A DNA stretch of 64,000 nt, from the NCBI RefSeq assembly GCF_001975825.1, contig NZ_MTKN01000040.1, positions 10,158 through 74,157 on the forward strand, given 5' to 3'. This document shows, piece after piece, positions 50,119-59,093 of the stretch. Source of the DNA: [Flexibacter] sp. ATCC 35208. GTDB taxonomy: Bacteria; Bacteroidota; Bacteroidia; Chitinophagales; Chitinophagaceae. A program made the translations under genes and the position numbers. Each line of letters begins with the position of its first letter. Within the stretch, counting starts at the first letter, position 1. The notes beneath the pieces are model-generated. The model did no database searches and was not told the DNA's origin. It saw only the letters and a list, made by a program, of their open reading frames with translations.

Positions 50119-53100
50119 CTTAACAAGGTTACACTACCGTTCTTTGTCGCCGAAGTGCCATCATTGAACTGTACATTGATGACAAAGGCATAGGCATCCA
50201 TTGGCTGAATGGATCCAGCGTATACCCCGTTCCAGCCAATATTCGCATCATTCGTTTCGAATACCAACCGGCCTACGCGGTTATAAATTTTCATGTTGAA
50301 CTTAGAGATACCAAATCCTTTCACAAGGAACACATCATTCACCCCATCTCCATTCGGAGAGAAAGCGGAAGGAATATCGAACAATGGTATCACGATCGCA
50401 CTTACCTGCTTCACAGCTGTATCCTTACATCCTGCTGCATTTACAGCTATCAGTGATACATCATACACGCCTGTTGAATTATACTGATACACCGGGTTCG
50501 TTGTTGTAGAACCATTGCCATCTCCATATTCCCAGTCGAAACTGATCGCATCTGCAGAAGATTGATTCGTAAATGTAACCGGTGTATTCTCTATCGGTGT
50601 CACCGGCGAATATGTAAAGTCCGCTGTTGGTGCATCGAATACATGTATTGTAACGGTGGTATCATCCTCCTTGTTACAGGTGTTGTTATCTACCACATGC
50701 AGACTGATGGTATACTCACCTGCTGTATAGTAAGTGTGTGTTGGATTTACATCTGTCGATGTACCGCCATCACCAAAGTCCCAGGTAAATGTTTCACCAC
50801 CAGATGTTGTGTTATTAAAGTCCAGTGTTGCAGGTACACAACTACTGTCTGCCACAATGAACGATGCTTTCACATTTGCCGCTACGCGCAGTGTCACTGT
50901 ATCTACATCCGGGGCATTACAATAGTTTGTATCTACGAGTGTCAGCGTTACATTGTACACACCTTCTGCAGCAAATGAATGTGCATATGGGAAGTCAGAT
51001 GGGCCTACTGTCACTGGTGCAGTACCATCACCAAAATTCAATGTGAATGAATTGCTCTGATAAGGTTTGGGTGGTGTGCTCACCAGGTCAAAAAGGTAAC
51101 TCAGCGATTCACATGGTGGTTGTCTGGCCGCTGTCATGTCGAATACCGCTTCGTCTGTTCTGATACGCAGTTCCAGTGTAGACGTATCACAACCATTACA
51201 ACTGGCCGGATCACATTTGATCAGGGTCACTGTATAGTTCCCTGAATTATTGTAAGTATGTGTCACTGTATCATCAGTACCGGTAACGGTTGTTCCATCA
51301 CCAAAGTTCCAAGTCCAGGTCACTGCACTTGTACCCGTTGTATCTATGAATGTTATGGTGGCGGGCACACAATAATTTGTTTTTCTATCTTCTGTTTTGA
51401 TACCTGCTCTTACCCCATCGAGATTGAATGCAATCTTCAAACAACCCAGGTTACACTTATCATCAGGTGGTGCTGTCGTAGCATATGCTCCGGGTGTAGT
51501 GGGGTACCTTGGCCTGTAGCTGGTACCTGTTCCACACCATGCACAAATACCCTGGTAGATCACCCCATTTCTGTCGAAACGGCTGGTACCACCATCCACG
51601 TGTTCGTATGTACCATTTCCTCCAAAGTAGCTACCAAAGAGGATATCCGTTGCATCTTTTTGCAACACGAAGAAGTAAAAATCCTGACTATCCGTGGTAC
51701 GTTGCAATGGATTTTTGATCGGCATTCCACTCGTATTCGAGTTAGGATAACGCAGACTCACATCAATACCACCACCCCATCCGGATACATACACATTCTC
51801 GCAACGATCTACCAGAAAGGCTACCGGCGAAATACTAGGCGTGGAAGCGGATTTACCAAATGTGGTACTGTATACAAATGCAGACAAGTCAGGTTGCAGT
51901 TTTGCAATGAACTGCCTGGAATTATCATTGTAGAAAGAGGTCGTACCTGTAGGTTGTACCACCGGCCAGGTGCCTTCTGTTGTACCCATGATGTACACAA
52001 AACCTTTGTCATCCATCTGTATGCCATATACCTGATCGGCAGCGGCAGTAGAAGCACCCATGTAGGTACTTTGCGTGATGGTCTTACCGTCTGTTGTGAT
52101 GTGTGCTATCCAGCCATCACATGCACCACCTTTGTAGGATGTATAAAGTGTACTTCCTTTGATAGGAAAATCGGTACTGGCAGTACCCCCTGCTACATAC
52201 AGACTGCTGGTGCCATTCAATGCTAATACAAATGCTGCATCTTCATTGCTGCCACCTATAAATGTAGCCCATACCATATCTGTACAGGTAGGATTCAATT
52301 TCATAATCACGCCATCCTGTTTACCACCAAAAGTGGGTTGGAGTACGCCTGTTGTCACCGGAAAATTACTACCGCGGGTACAGCTGGCTACGTAGATATA
52401 ACCGGCATCGTCAATCACCACTTCACTACGTGCATCATCGCCATAGTTGCGGAGTAGTAAACTTGAACCCTGCGTTCTGTCTTCACGAATATTCACCCCA
52501 TCATCAGAAGAGGACCCAATCATCAAAGAACCGATATAAGCTGAACCATCTGCATTCAGTTTTGTCACGACGATATCCCAGCCACCCTGTGTACCAATCA
52601 ATTTGGAATAAGGATAGTCGGTTGAGGTCGTTCTGCCTGATATAACGAGGTTATTATTTGCATCTACGAATAAGCTATGTGGTTGTTCCTTGCCGCTACC
52701 ACCAAGATATGTGGCATAAATTAACTGACGGCCATTGGAACTGAATTTACTGATGCCGATATCGAATGTACCACTGTGGTTGTACTGTGTCTGAAAAGCA
52801 CCGGTAGTAACAGGATAACCTGTGCCGAACACGATACCGCCTCCATAAAAATTACCCGCACCATCGTAGGTAGCGGTAAAGCCCCAGTTGTCAGCTGTAG
52901 AACCGGATACGGTAGAGAAGATATAACTCGGATCAATGATGAGCGGATATGCCTTGTTGTAATCACCGCTAACTTTATATTTCAGTTTATCGCCACTCAG
53001 GGAGTAGGATACTTTTACTGTTACACGTTCGTTGTCGATATACTGATAAGCCAGCGGCATCTGTTCTGTCACCGTACCTACTGAGGTAGTGATGATCAGG

Positions 53101-53783
53101 TTTCCTTTCTTCACTTCCACTTTATTGGCGCCGGAATATTGTAACTGTACCTGTGATGGATCTGCACCGGGTTGTACAATCAGGTCATATTTCAAAACAC
53201 CTGCATCTGAATACACCTGCATATCAATACCGGTGTACAGTGATTTGTAATTGACCAATCCATAAGATTTTACATGAGAGGCCCATTTAGACTTATCATT
53301 TCCGATCAGGTAATTGGAGTAGCTGTCTGCTGCTTTATCTGCGGAGATCTCAGGATTGTTGGCATTTAAGAAGGTCACTTCGTAAGCATGGCTTCTGATC
53401 ACAGGGAGGGAATCGGAAGTATTGCTGGTGGAAGAGGATGAAGAACGGGATACAGAGCTGGTGCTGGTGGTCACTGTACCCGGAACGAATTGCCACGTGG
53501 TATCGTTGGTGCGGGCATGACCGTGCATTTTTTCAGCCAGTGCAAACATGTCGTCTTTGTTCTGTAATAAGAACATAAAACTGGTGCGCTTCAGGAATAC
53601 GGCGCCACCACCCATATCTGCTTTGTATAGGAAATCGCCTGTCCATTGCCCTTTATTCTCTGTGAATTGCAGGGCTCTGCTATAATACATTTCCTGCGCT
53701 GTCGCCGTCTGTGCCATTACACGTTCGCCTACAAAAAGCGAAATTATAAAAGCTAAGCAGCCTATAGGGAAACTACATTTCAT
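50115..53783 (-). CDS. Giant PKD/beta-propeller surface protein with T9SS type B sorting domain
   Basis: A 1222-residue surface protein. Signal peptide (MKCSFPIGCLAFIISLF, ends VMAQ), an N-terminal domain starting ALQFTENKGQWTGDF, a Ser/Thr-rich linker, a central SBBP-like repeat region of about seven blades (ATYLGGSGKEQPHSLFVDANNNL, ATFIGGSNEDAAFVLA), four PKD modules (TWNFGDGTTVTG, LNFGDGTAPVT, TWDFGDGGTST, DWEYGDGNGST) and a type B CTD (PSAFSPNGDGVNDVFLV, KIYNRVGRLVFETN, ending GSVTLLR). The ATG at 53783 gives the signal peptide; an upstream GTG adds ten residues. It is coupled to the PorP/SprF gene, its likely secretion partner. Paralogous arrangement to the 27-33 kb pair. Confidence 0.92.
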   Translation of the reverse strand: MKCSFPIGCLAFIISLFVGERVMAQTATAQEMYYSRALQFTENKGQWTGDFLYKADMGGGAVFLKRTSFMFLLQNKDDMFALAEKMHGHARTNDTTWQFVPGTVTTSTSSVSRSSSSSTSNTSDSLPVIRSHAYEVTFLNANNPEISADKAADSYSNYLIGNDKSKWASHVKSYGLVNYKSLYTGIDMQVYSDAGVLKYDLIVQPGADPSQVQLQYSGANKVEVKKGNLIITTSVGTVTEQMPLAYQYIDNERVTVKVSYSLSGDKLKYKVSGDYNKAYPLIIDPSYIFSTVSGSTADNWGFTATYDGAGNFYGGGIVFGTGYPVTTGAFQTQYNHSGTFDIGISKFSSNGRQLIYATYLGGSGKEQPHSLFVDANNNLVISGRTTSTDYPYSKLIGTQGGWDIVVTKLNADGSAYIGSLMIGSSSDDGVNIREDRTQGSSLLLRNYGDDARSEVVIDDAGYIYVASCTRGSNFPVTTGVLQPTFGGKQDGVIMKLNPTCTDMVWATFIGGSNEDAAFVLALNGTSSLYVAGGTASTDFPIKGSTLYTSYKGGACDGWIAHITTDGKTITQSTYMGASTAAADQVYGIQMDDKGFVYIMGTTEGTWPVVQPTGTTSFYNDNSRQFIAKLQPDLSAFVYSTTFGKSASTPSISPVAFLVDRCENVYVSGWGGGIDVSLRYPNSNTSGMPIKNPLQRTTDSQDFYFFVLQKDATDILFGSYFGGNGTYEHVDGGTSRFDRNGVIYQGICAWCGTGTSYRPRYPTTPGAYATTAPPDDKCNLGCLKIAFNLDGVRAGIKTEDRKTNYCVPATITFIDTTGTSAVTWTWNFGDGTTVTGTDDTVTHTYNNSGNYTVTLIKCDPASCNGCDTSTLELRIRTDEAVFDMTAARQPPCESLSYLFDLVSTPPKPYQSNSFTLNFGDGTAPVTVGPSDFPYAHSFAAEGVYNVTLTLVDTNYCNAPDVDTVTLRVAANVKASFIVADSSCVPATLDFNNTTSGGETFTWDFGDGGTSTDVNPTHTYYTAGEYTISLHVVDNNTCNKEDDTTVTIHVFDAPTADFTYSPVTPIENTPVTFTNQSSADAISFDWEYGDGNGSTTTNPVYQYNSTGVYDVSLIAVNAAGCKDTAVKQVSAIVIPLFDIPSAFSPNGDGVNDVFLVKGFGISKFNMKIYNRVGRLVFETNDANIGWNGVYAGSIQPMDAYAFVINVQFNDGTSATKNGSVTLLR

Positions 53784-54082
53784 CCGTATTGTATATTTCT
53801 TGTTTTTATCCACTGGGATATCAATGGATAAGGAGTATTTTGTTTCTGATCAATGTCTCTAAGCTTTAACGCAGACGTCGGTACATATGTTACCGCAATA
53901 ACAGCGCCAACCTTTAGTATAGTATTATCCCAACCTTCCAGCTACGGGAATTTAGATAGCCCCCCCCGGGGGAGTTTAAGTTAAACTTTCTATTATACCA
54001 GTAAACCGGGGCTCATTTATAGATAAACGTAAAAACCCGGCAGTAAATTTTGCATTCTCAAGTTATTTTCCTGGGTAACGGG
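53784..54082. other. Intergenic region with a C8G5 tract and a short palindrome
   Basis: 299 bp between recG and the adhesin gene. It holds a run of eight C followed by five G (53960-53972), and AGTTTAA-G-TTAAACT (53973-53987), a perfect 7-bp inverted repeat around a single base. No gene, no clear promoter. Confidence 0.6.
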
Positions 54083-56200
54083 TCAGGAGATTTTGCTCCA
54101 CTGTGATTTCCCTTGCTGCACGGCCAGATAATGCTGTAACGCCTGATTTTCAGGCAATGTAAGATCGGGATCTTCCTGTAAAATTTTCTCTGCGCTGGCA
54201 CGGGCGGCTTCGAGAATGGCTTTGTCGGCCACGATATCAGCCAGTTTTAAATCCAGTATCCCACTTTGGCGGGTACCTTCTATATCACCGGGACCTCTCA
54301 GTTCCATATCTTTTTCTGAAATAAGGAATCCATCGTTGGTTTGTACCATTACATTGATACGTTCTTTTGAGTCAGCCCCCAGTTTGTTGCCTGTCATGAG
54401 GATACAGTAGGACTGCTCTGCGCCCCTACCCACGCGGCCTCTGAGCTGGTGCAGCTGGGAAAGGCCGAATCTTTCCGTACTTTCTATCACCATTACAGAG
54501 GCATTGGGTACGTTTACCCCTACCTCTATCACAGTAGTAGCCACCATGATCTGGGTGTCGCCGGTTACGAAACGATGCATATTGGTTTCCTTCATATCCA
54601 CCGGTTGCTTGCCATGTACCATGCTGATAAAGTACTGTGGTTCCGGGAAGAAAGCCTTGACCTCTTCATACCCTTTCATGAGATTCTCATAATCAAGGGT
54701 TTCAGAGTCTTCGATCAATGGGTACACAATGTATGCCTGGCGGCCCTTTTTGATTTCATCTTTGATAAAATTCATTACTGAAGGGCGCTGCCATTCTGTA
54801 CGGTGTACTGTGGTGATAGGCTTACGGCCGGGAGGTAGTTCATCGATGACAGACACATCCAGGTCACCGTAAACGGTCATGGCCAGTGTACGGGGGATGG
54901 GTGTTGCTGTCATAACAAGGATGTGCGGAGGCATGGTGTTTTTTTGCCATAACCTTGCGCGCTGCGCTACCCCAAAACGGTGTTGTTCATCTACGATGGC
55001 GAGGCCCAGGTTGCGGAAAACCACCTGATTTTCCAGCAGGGCGTGGGTGCCGATGAGAATTTGTATGTTTCCTTCTTCTGTATCTTTTAAGATCTGTTTG
55101 CGAGCTTTGCCTTTTACATTGCCGGTGAGCAGTGCGACTTTCAGGTCCATTTTTTCAAGGAGTTCGGCAATGCTTTTGTAGTGCTGCTGTGAGAGGATTT
55201 CGGTGGGTGCCATAAGGCAGGCCTGAAATCCGTTGTCGATGGCGAGGAGCATAGTAAGCAGGGCTACCATGGTTTTGCCGCTACCTACATCTCCCTGCAC
55301 TAACCGGTTCATCTGACGGCCGGTGGCGGTGTCCTGCCTGATTTCCTTCAGTACTCTTTTTTGTGCGCCGGTCAGAGAGAACGGGAGGTGTTCGTTGTAA
55401 AAAGTATTAAACGTATCACCTACGCTTGTGAACAAAAATCCGTGTGAGGCCGCTTGCCTTCTGATCTTGAGCCGGCAGATGCGGATCTGGGCCAGGAACA
55501 GTTCTTCAAATTTCAGTCTTCTTCTGGCCTGTGCTGCATCCTCTTCGCTGGCAGGGAAGTGAATTTTGAAGAAGGATTTTGATCTTTCCATCAGCCGGTA
55601 TTGGTGAATGACCGGGAGTGGGATATTTTCAGGGATCTCGTGCGGAGACAGTTGTTCAAGCAGATTTTTAGTGAGCTTGCCAATAGCCTTTGCAGTTAAT
55701 CCCCTGGCTTTTAATTTTTCGGTGGTGGAATAGACTGGTTCCAGCGTTGGTTTACCGGTGACGGTTTCTTCTGTGACCAGGTCCATTTCCGGGTGGGACA
55801 TTTGCAGGTAGCCGTTGAATACGGAGAGGCGTCCGAATACAAGGTAGTTGGTGTGTTGCTGGAGGGATTTTTCCATCCATTGATGTCCCTGAAACCAGAC
55901 GAGAGGTATTTCGCCGGTGTCGTCGCGCAAAGTGGCGACGAGGCGTTTTGCACGTTTTTCGCCGACGGTTTCAATGCTGGTGATGCGGCCTCTGATCTGC
56001 ACGAAATCCATTTGAGCATGGAGGCTGATGATTTTTTCCACTTTGGTACGGTCTACGTAGCGGAAGGGGAAATAACTCAGCAGATCCCTGAAGGTGTGGA
56101 TACCGGCTTCTTTGCGCAGGAGTTCTCCCCGTTGAGGGCCGACGCCTTTCAGGTACTCTATTGGATTGGATAATATGGCAGTTCGAATGGAGGCTTCCAT
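54083..56200 (-). CDS. recG: ATP-dependent DNA helicase RecG
   Basis: A 705-residue branch-migration helicase. An N-terminal wedge domain (IEYLKGVGPQRGELLRKEAGI, FPFRYVDRT) is followed by the helicase core: LTGAQKRVLKEI, Walker A GDVGSGKT, DEQH box VDEQHRFGVAQR, MTATPIPRTLAMTV, and the motif VI region QLRGRVGRG with a C-terminal TRG-like end. It rewinds forked and Holliday-type DNA. Start at 56200 follows an exact -7 element 9 bp upstream. Two large palindromes lie just beyond the promoter. Confidence 0.97.
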   Translation of the reverse strand: MEASIRTAILSNPIEYLKGVGPQRGELLRKEAGIHTFRDLLSYFPFRYVDRTKVEKIISLHAQMDFVQIRGRITSIETVGEKRAKRLVATLRDDTGEIPLVWFQGHQWMEKSLQQHTNYLVFGRLSVFNGYLQMSHPEMDLVTEETVTGKPTLEPVYSTTEKLKARGLTAKAIGKLTKNLLEQLSPHEIPENIPLPVIHQYRLMERSKSFFKIHFPASEEDAAQARRRLKFEELFLAQIRICRLKIRRQAASHGFLFTSVGDTFNTFYNEHLPFSLTGAQKRVLKEIRQDTATGRQMNRLVQGDVGSGKTMVALLTMLLAIDNGFQACLMAPTEILSQQHYKSIAELLEKMDLKVALLTGNVKGKARKQILKDTEEGNIQILIGTHALLENQVVFRNLGLAIVDEQHRFGVAQRARLWQKNTMPPHILVMTATPIPRTLAMTVYGDLDVSVIDELPPGRKPITTVHRTEWQRPSVMNFIKDEIKKGRQAYIVYPLIEDSETLDYENLMKGYEEVKAFFPEPQYFISMVHGKQPVDMKETNMHRFVTGDTQIMVATTVIEVGVNVPNASVMVIESTERFGLSQLHQLRGRVGRGAEQSYCILMTGNKLGADSKERINVMVQTNDGFLISEKDMELRGPGDIEGTRQSGILDLKLADIVADKAILEAARASAEKILQEDPDLTLPENQALQHYLAVQQGKSQWSKIS

Positions 56201-56209
56201 GATGAAATA

Positions 56210-56217
56210 CAAAAATA
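56210..56217 (-). promoter_or_regulatory. -7 promoter element (TATTTTTG) for recG
   Basis: Exact TAnnTTTG match 9 bp before the recG ATG, implying a very short leader. Confidence 0.6.
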
Positions 56218-56250
56218 GCGGAAGTCGCGCCTTTAAAAAAGCCATTTATA

Positions 56251-56367
56251 CAATTGGCGGAAAAGCTGTTTATCCAATTGGCGAAAATCGAGGATTTGCT
56301 TTCAGCAAATCCTCGATTTTCGCGAGCAGGCAATTGAATTTTGCCTCTGGCAAAATTCAATTGCCTG
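56251..56367. repeat. Two adjacent long perfect palindromes plus direct repeats
   Basis: 56281-56300 pairs perfectly with 56304-56323 (20 bp, TTC loop, core TCGAGGATTTGCT). 56327-56345 pairs perfectly with 56349-56367 (19 bp, TCT loop, core GGCAATTGAATTTTGCC). Just before them CAATTGGCG occurs twice, 24 bp apart (56251, 56275), inside a repeated TTTATnCAATTGGCG. No T tracts at the ends, so not simple terminators. Confidence 0.85.
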
Positions 56368-56404
56368 AAAAGACTGAAAAAGACTGGTAAATGCCGGAAA
56401 TACA

Positions 56405-56451
56405 AAAGAGCGAACTAAAGTCCCTTCGCAGGTTCTTTTAGTTCGCTCTTT
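56405..56451 (-). terminator. Terminator of gltA
   Basis: 15-bp perfect outer stem (AAAGAGCGAACTAAA with TTTAGTTCGCTCTTT) and a 17-nt partly paired loop, 23 bp after the gltA stop. Confidence 0.85.
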
Positions 56452-56473
56452 AAAATTTATTTTTATTAAAGAA

Positions 56474-57793
56474 TTACTCCGCTTCCACCTTCCCTTCTAC
56501 AAACTGCTTCATCCACTCAGTAGTAACACTCTTTGGTCTTTCGAGTGAGAAACCAAGTGCACGATCCCAACAAAGCGAGGCTAAAACTCCCAATGCGCGG
56601 GATACACCAAACAATACTGTATAGAATTCATACTCTACCAAACCATAATGTACCAACAGTGCACCAGAATGTGCATCTACGTTAGGCCATGGGTTCTTTA
56701 CCTTACCCAGATCTTCCAGGATCGGTGGTACAGTTTCATATACATTCCATACAATATTCACCAGTTCATCATCAGCCAGATGTTTCTTTGCAAACTCCAT
56801 CTGTGCTGTGAAACGAGGATCTGTTTTACGGAGTACGGCGTGACCATAACCTGGTACTACCTTACCATCTGCAAGGGTTTTGCGTACATATTCTTCAATC
56901 TGTTGTTTTGAAGGATTTGATACACCCAGTTCCTCACGCATCTTCAGGATCCACTTAATCACTTCCTGGTTAGCCAGGCCATGCAATGGACCTGCCAGAC
57001 CATTCATACCTGCAGCAAATGACAGATATGCATCGCTCAGTGCAGAACCTACCAGGTGAGTGGTATGCGCACTTACGTTACCACCTTCGTGGTCAGCGTG
57101 AATCACCATGTACAAACGCATCAGCTCACGGAAGGCCTCATCTTCATAACCCAGCATGTGTGCGAAGTTACCAGCCCAGTCCAACAGACCATTTGGCTGA
57201 ATATGTAAATTGTTCTTGTATTTACGACGGTATATATAAGCAGCTATACGAGGCAGACGGGCAATGAGATCCATTGTATCGTCATACATATAGCTCCAGT
57301 AATCTTTTTTATTGATACCTTCTGCATAAGCTTTGGCAAAAGCAGATTCTGTCTGCAACGCCATCACCCCTACAGTGAACATGGTCATTGGGTGGGTACT
57401 CACAGGCAATGCATCGATCGCAGCAAATACGTGCGTCGGCACATGCGAACGACGTGCAAACTGGGCGGATAAATACTGTACATCTGCTTCGGTGGGCAAC
57501 TCTCCTATTAACATCAAATAAAACAGTCCCTCCGGTAATGGCTCCTCTCCGCCTTTCACTTTCGGCAGTTTTTCGCGCAGCTCAGGAATGCTGAAGCCGC
57601 GGAAGCGGATACCTTCATTTGCATCCAGTAACGAAGTTTCTGTAACCAAACCGGTAATACCGCGTTGTCCCTGGTACACCTGTGCTACTGTTACATCCTC
57701 AATTTTTCTGGTTCCGTGGTTTTTAACAAGGTCTTTAATCTCAACGTTCAGCTCATCGGCCTTGACCTTAAATTTTTCTTTTATATGACCCAT
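56474..57793 (-). CDS. gltA: Citrate synthase, eukaryotic-type sequence
   Basis: A 439-residue TCA-cycle enzyme condensing oxaloacetate and acetyl-CoA. Active-site segments: HADHEGGNVSAHTTHLVGSALSD (His), GPLHGLANQEV (His), GYGHAVLRKTDPR and NVDAHSG (Asp). The N-terminal EGIRFRGFSIPE and WDRALGFSLERPKS end match the mitochondrial/eukaryotic-type family more than the allosteric hexamers of Gram-negative bacteria. This type is known in Bacteroidota and some other bacteria. Promoter -7 element at 57839-57846. Confidence 0.95.
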   Translation of the reverse strand: MGHIKEKFKVKADELNVEIKDLVKNHGTRKIEDVTVAQVYQGQRGITGLVTETSLLDANEGIRFRGFSIPELREKLPKVKGGEEPLPEGLFYLMLIGELPTEADVQYLSAQFARRSHVPTHVFAAIDALPVSTHPMTMFTVGVMALQTESAFAKAYAEGINKKDYWSYMYDDTMDLIARLPRIAAYIYRRKYKNNLHIQPNGLLDWAGNFAHMLGYEDEAFRELMRLYMVIHADHEGGNVSAHTTHLVGSALSDAYLSFAAGMNGLAGPLHGLANQEVIKWILKMREELGVSNPSKQQIEEYVRKTLADGKVVPGYGHAVLRKTDPRFTAQMEFAKKHLADDELVNIVWNVYETVPPILEDLGKVKNPWPNVDAHSGALLVHYGLVEYEFYTVLFGVSRALGVLASLCWDRALGFSLERPKSVTTEWMKQFVEGKVEAE

Positions 57794-57838
57794 TTTAAAC
57801 TGTTAATTGGTAATGATAACAAAAAGACGATCAATTGT

Positions 57839-57846
57839 CAAAAGTA
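57839..57846 (-). promoter_or_regulatory. -7 promoter element (TACTTTTG) for gltA
   Basis: Exact TAnnTTTG match, minus strand, 46 bp before the ATG. Confidence 0.65.
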
Positions 57847-57989
57847 ATGATTTGTTAATGAACTTAACATTAATATGATCAGCCTGAAAGAGGCGATAAT
57901 TCATGCGCAAAAATGTAAACTACTGGCTATCAAAATACTAACAAGTAAATAATCCTACATTCACTAAATATTAAAGAAATGTGAATTTT

Positions 57990-59072
57990 TTACTTCGGTG
58001 CCTTCATATACAGGTAGAATCCCAGTCCGCCGAATACGAAATTGGGAATCCATACAGCCAGCATCGGGTTCAGGTTCGCTTTGATGGAAAATACGGTGGA
58101 GAACTGCAACATAATGATGTAGGTCGCACTGATAACGATACCTACAGCCAAGTGCAATCCACTACCTCCACGAACTTTTTTGGAACCGATGATGCCTCCT
58201 ATCAGGGAAAGGATCACCACTGCTGCGGATGATGCGGTACGACGATACTTTTCCACATAGAATACGTTCAATCCTTCTGCCCCGCGCAGGTTTTCCCTGT
58301 CAATATAACGTGTCAGCTCCGGGGTGGTCATGGCTTCCTGCATGTTCTTTTCTTCATGCATTTCGGCAGGATTCAGGGCCAGCTTGAGTATGGTATCCCT
58401 GGTTTTATACCAGGTCTCATGGAGGCCATTAATTTTACGAATCGTTACAAGGTTGAGTTTCCACACTTTTTTAATGGAATCCCATTCAATTCTTTCTGAT
58501 CTCAGCTTCATACGCAGGTCCTGGCCATGAACGTCTTCCAGTTCGAAGTTACCACCACTCTTGTAGTTAGGGTCATAAGATCCGAAGGTCACGTAAGTAA
58601 AGCTATCGATACGGATACTCTTATCGTACATGCTTTCTGACGCTTTCTTCTTGTTTACGTAAGTGTTTTCAAACTTGGTACGGACCTTATTTGCAATCGG
58701 TACGGTCCAGAAGTTACCCAGCCACAGAATACCACCAAACAGGATGGCTCCCATCCAGTAAGGGCGAAGGAAACGTCTGAAACTCACCCCACTACACAGG
58801 ATGGCTACGATCTCTGTACGATATGCCATCTTGGACGTGAAGAAAATTACGGAAATAAATATAAAAAGTGGGAATAAGAGCGCTGCAATGTGCGGAATAA
58901 AGCCAAAATAGTAGTCTACGATGATCCGGTAAACAGATAAGTTACTGTTCATGAAGTCATCTATCTTCTCGGTAATATCTATCACGATAGATATGATGAG
59001 CAGGATAGAGAGTGAATAAATGAAGGTACCTATGAACTTACGTAGTATATACCAATCTATTTTAGTAATCAT
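57990..59072 (-). CDS. LptF/LptG-family permease
   Basis: A 360-residue inner-membrane protein of the YjgP/YjgQ family. Six hydrophobic helices: three in the N-terminal 110 residues (GTFIYSLSILLIISIVIDIT, HIAALLFPLFIFISVIFF) and three in the C-terminal 80, flanking a periplasmic beta-jellyroll-type region (about 130-260). LptF and LptG, with the ATPase LptB, pull lipopolysaccharide out of the inner membrane. It is 21 bp downstream of tgt, so co-transcribed with it. Bacteroidota often encode a single or divergent LptFG pair. Confidence 0.93.
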   Translation of the reverse strand: MITKIDWYILRKFIGTFIYSLSILLIISIVIDITEKIDDFMNSNLSVYRIIVDYYFGFIPHIAALLFPLFIFISVIFFTSKMAYRTEIVAILCSGVSFRRFLRPYWMGAILFGGILWLGNFWTVPIANKVRTKFENTYVNKKKASESMYDKSIRIDSFTYVTFGSYDPNYKSGGNFELEDVHGQDLRMKLRSERIEWDSIKKVWKLNLVTIRKINGLHETWYKTRDTILKLALNPAEMHEEKNMQEAMTTPELTRYIDRENLRGAEGLNVFYVEKYRRTASSAAVVILSLIGGIIGSKKVRGGSGLHLAVGIVISATYIIMLQFSTVFSIKANLNPMLAVWIPNFVFGGLGFYLYMKAPK

Positions 59073-59093
59073 ATGGCGGCAAAATAATAAATT

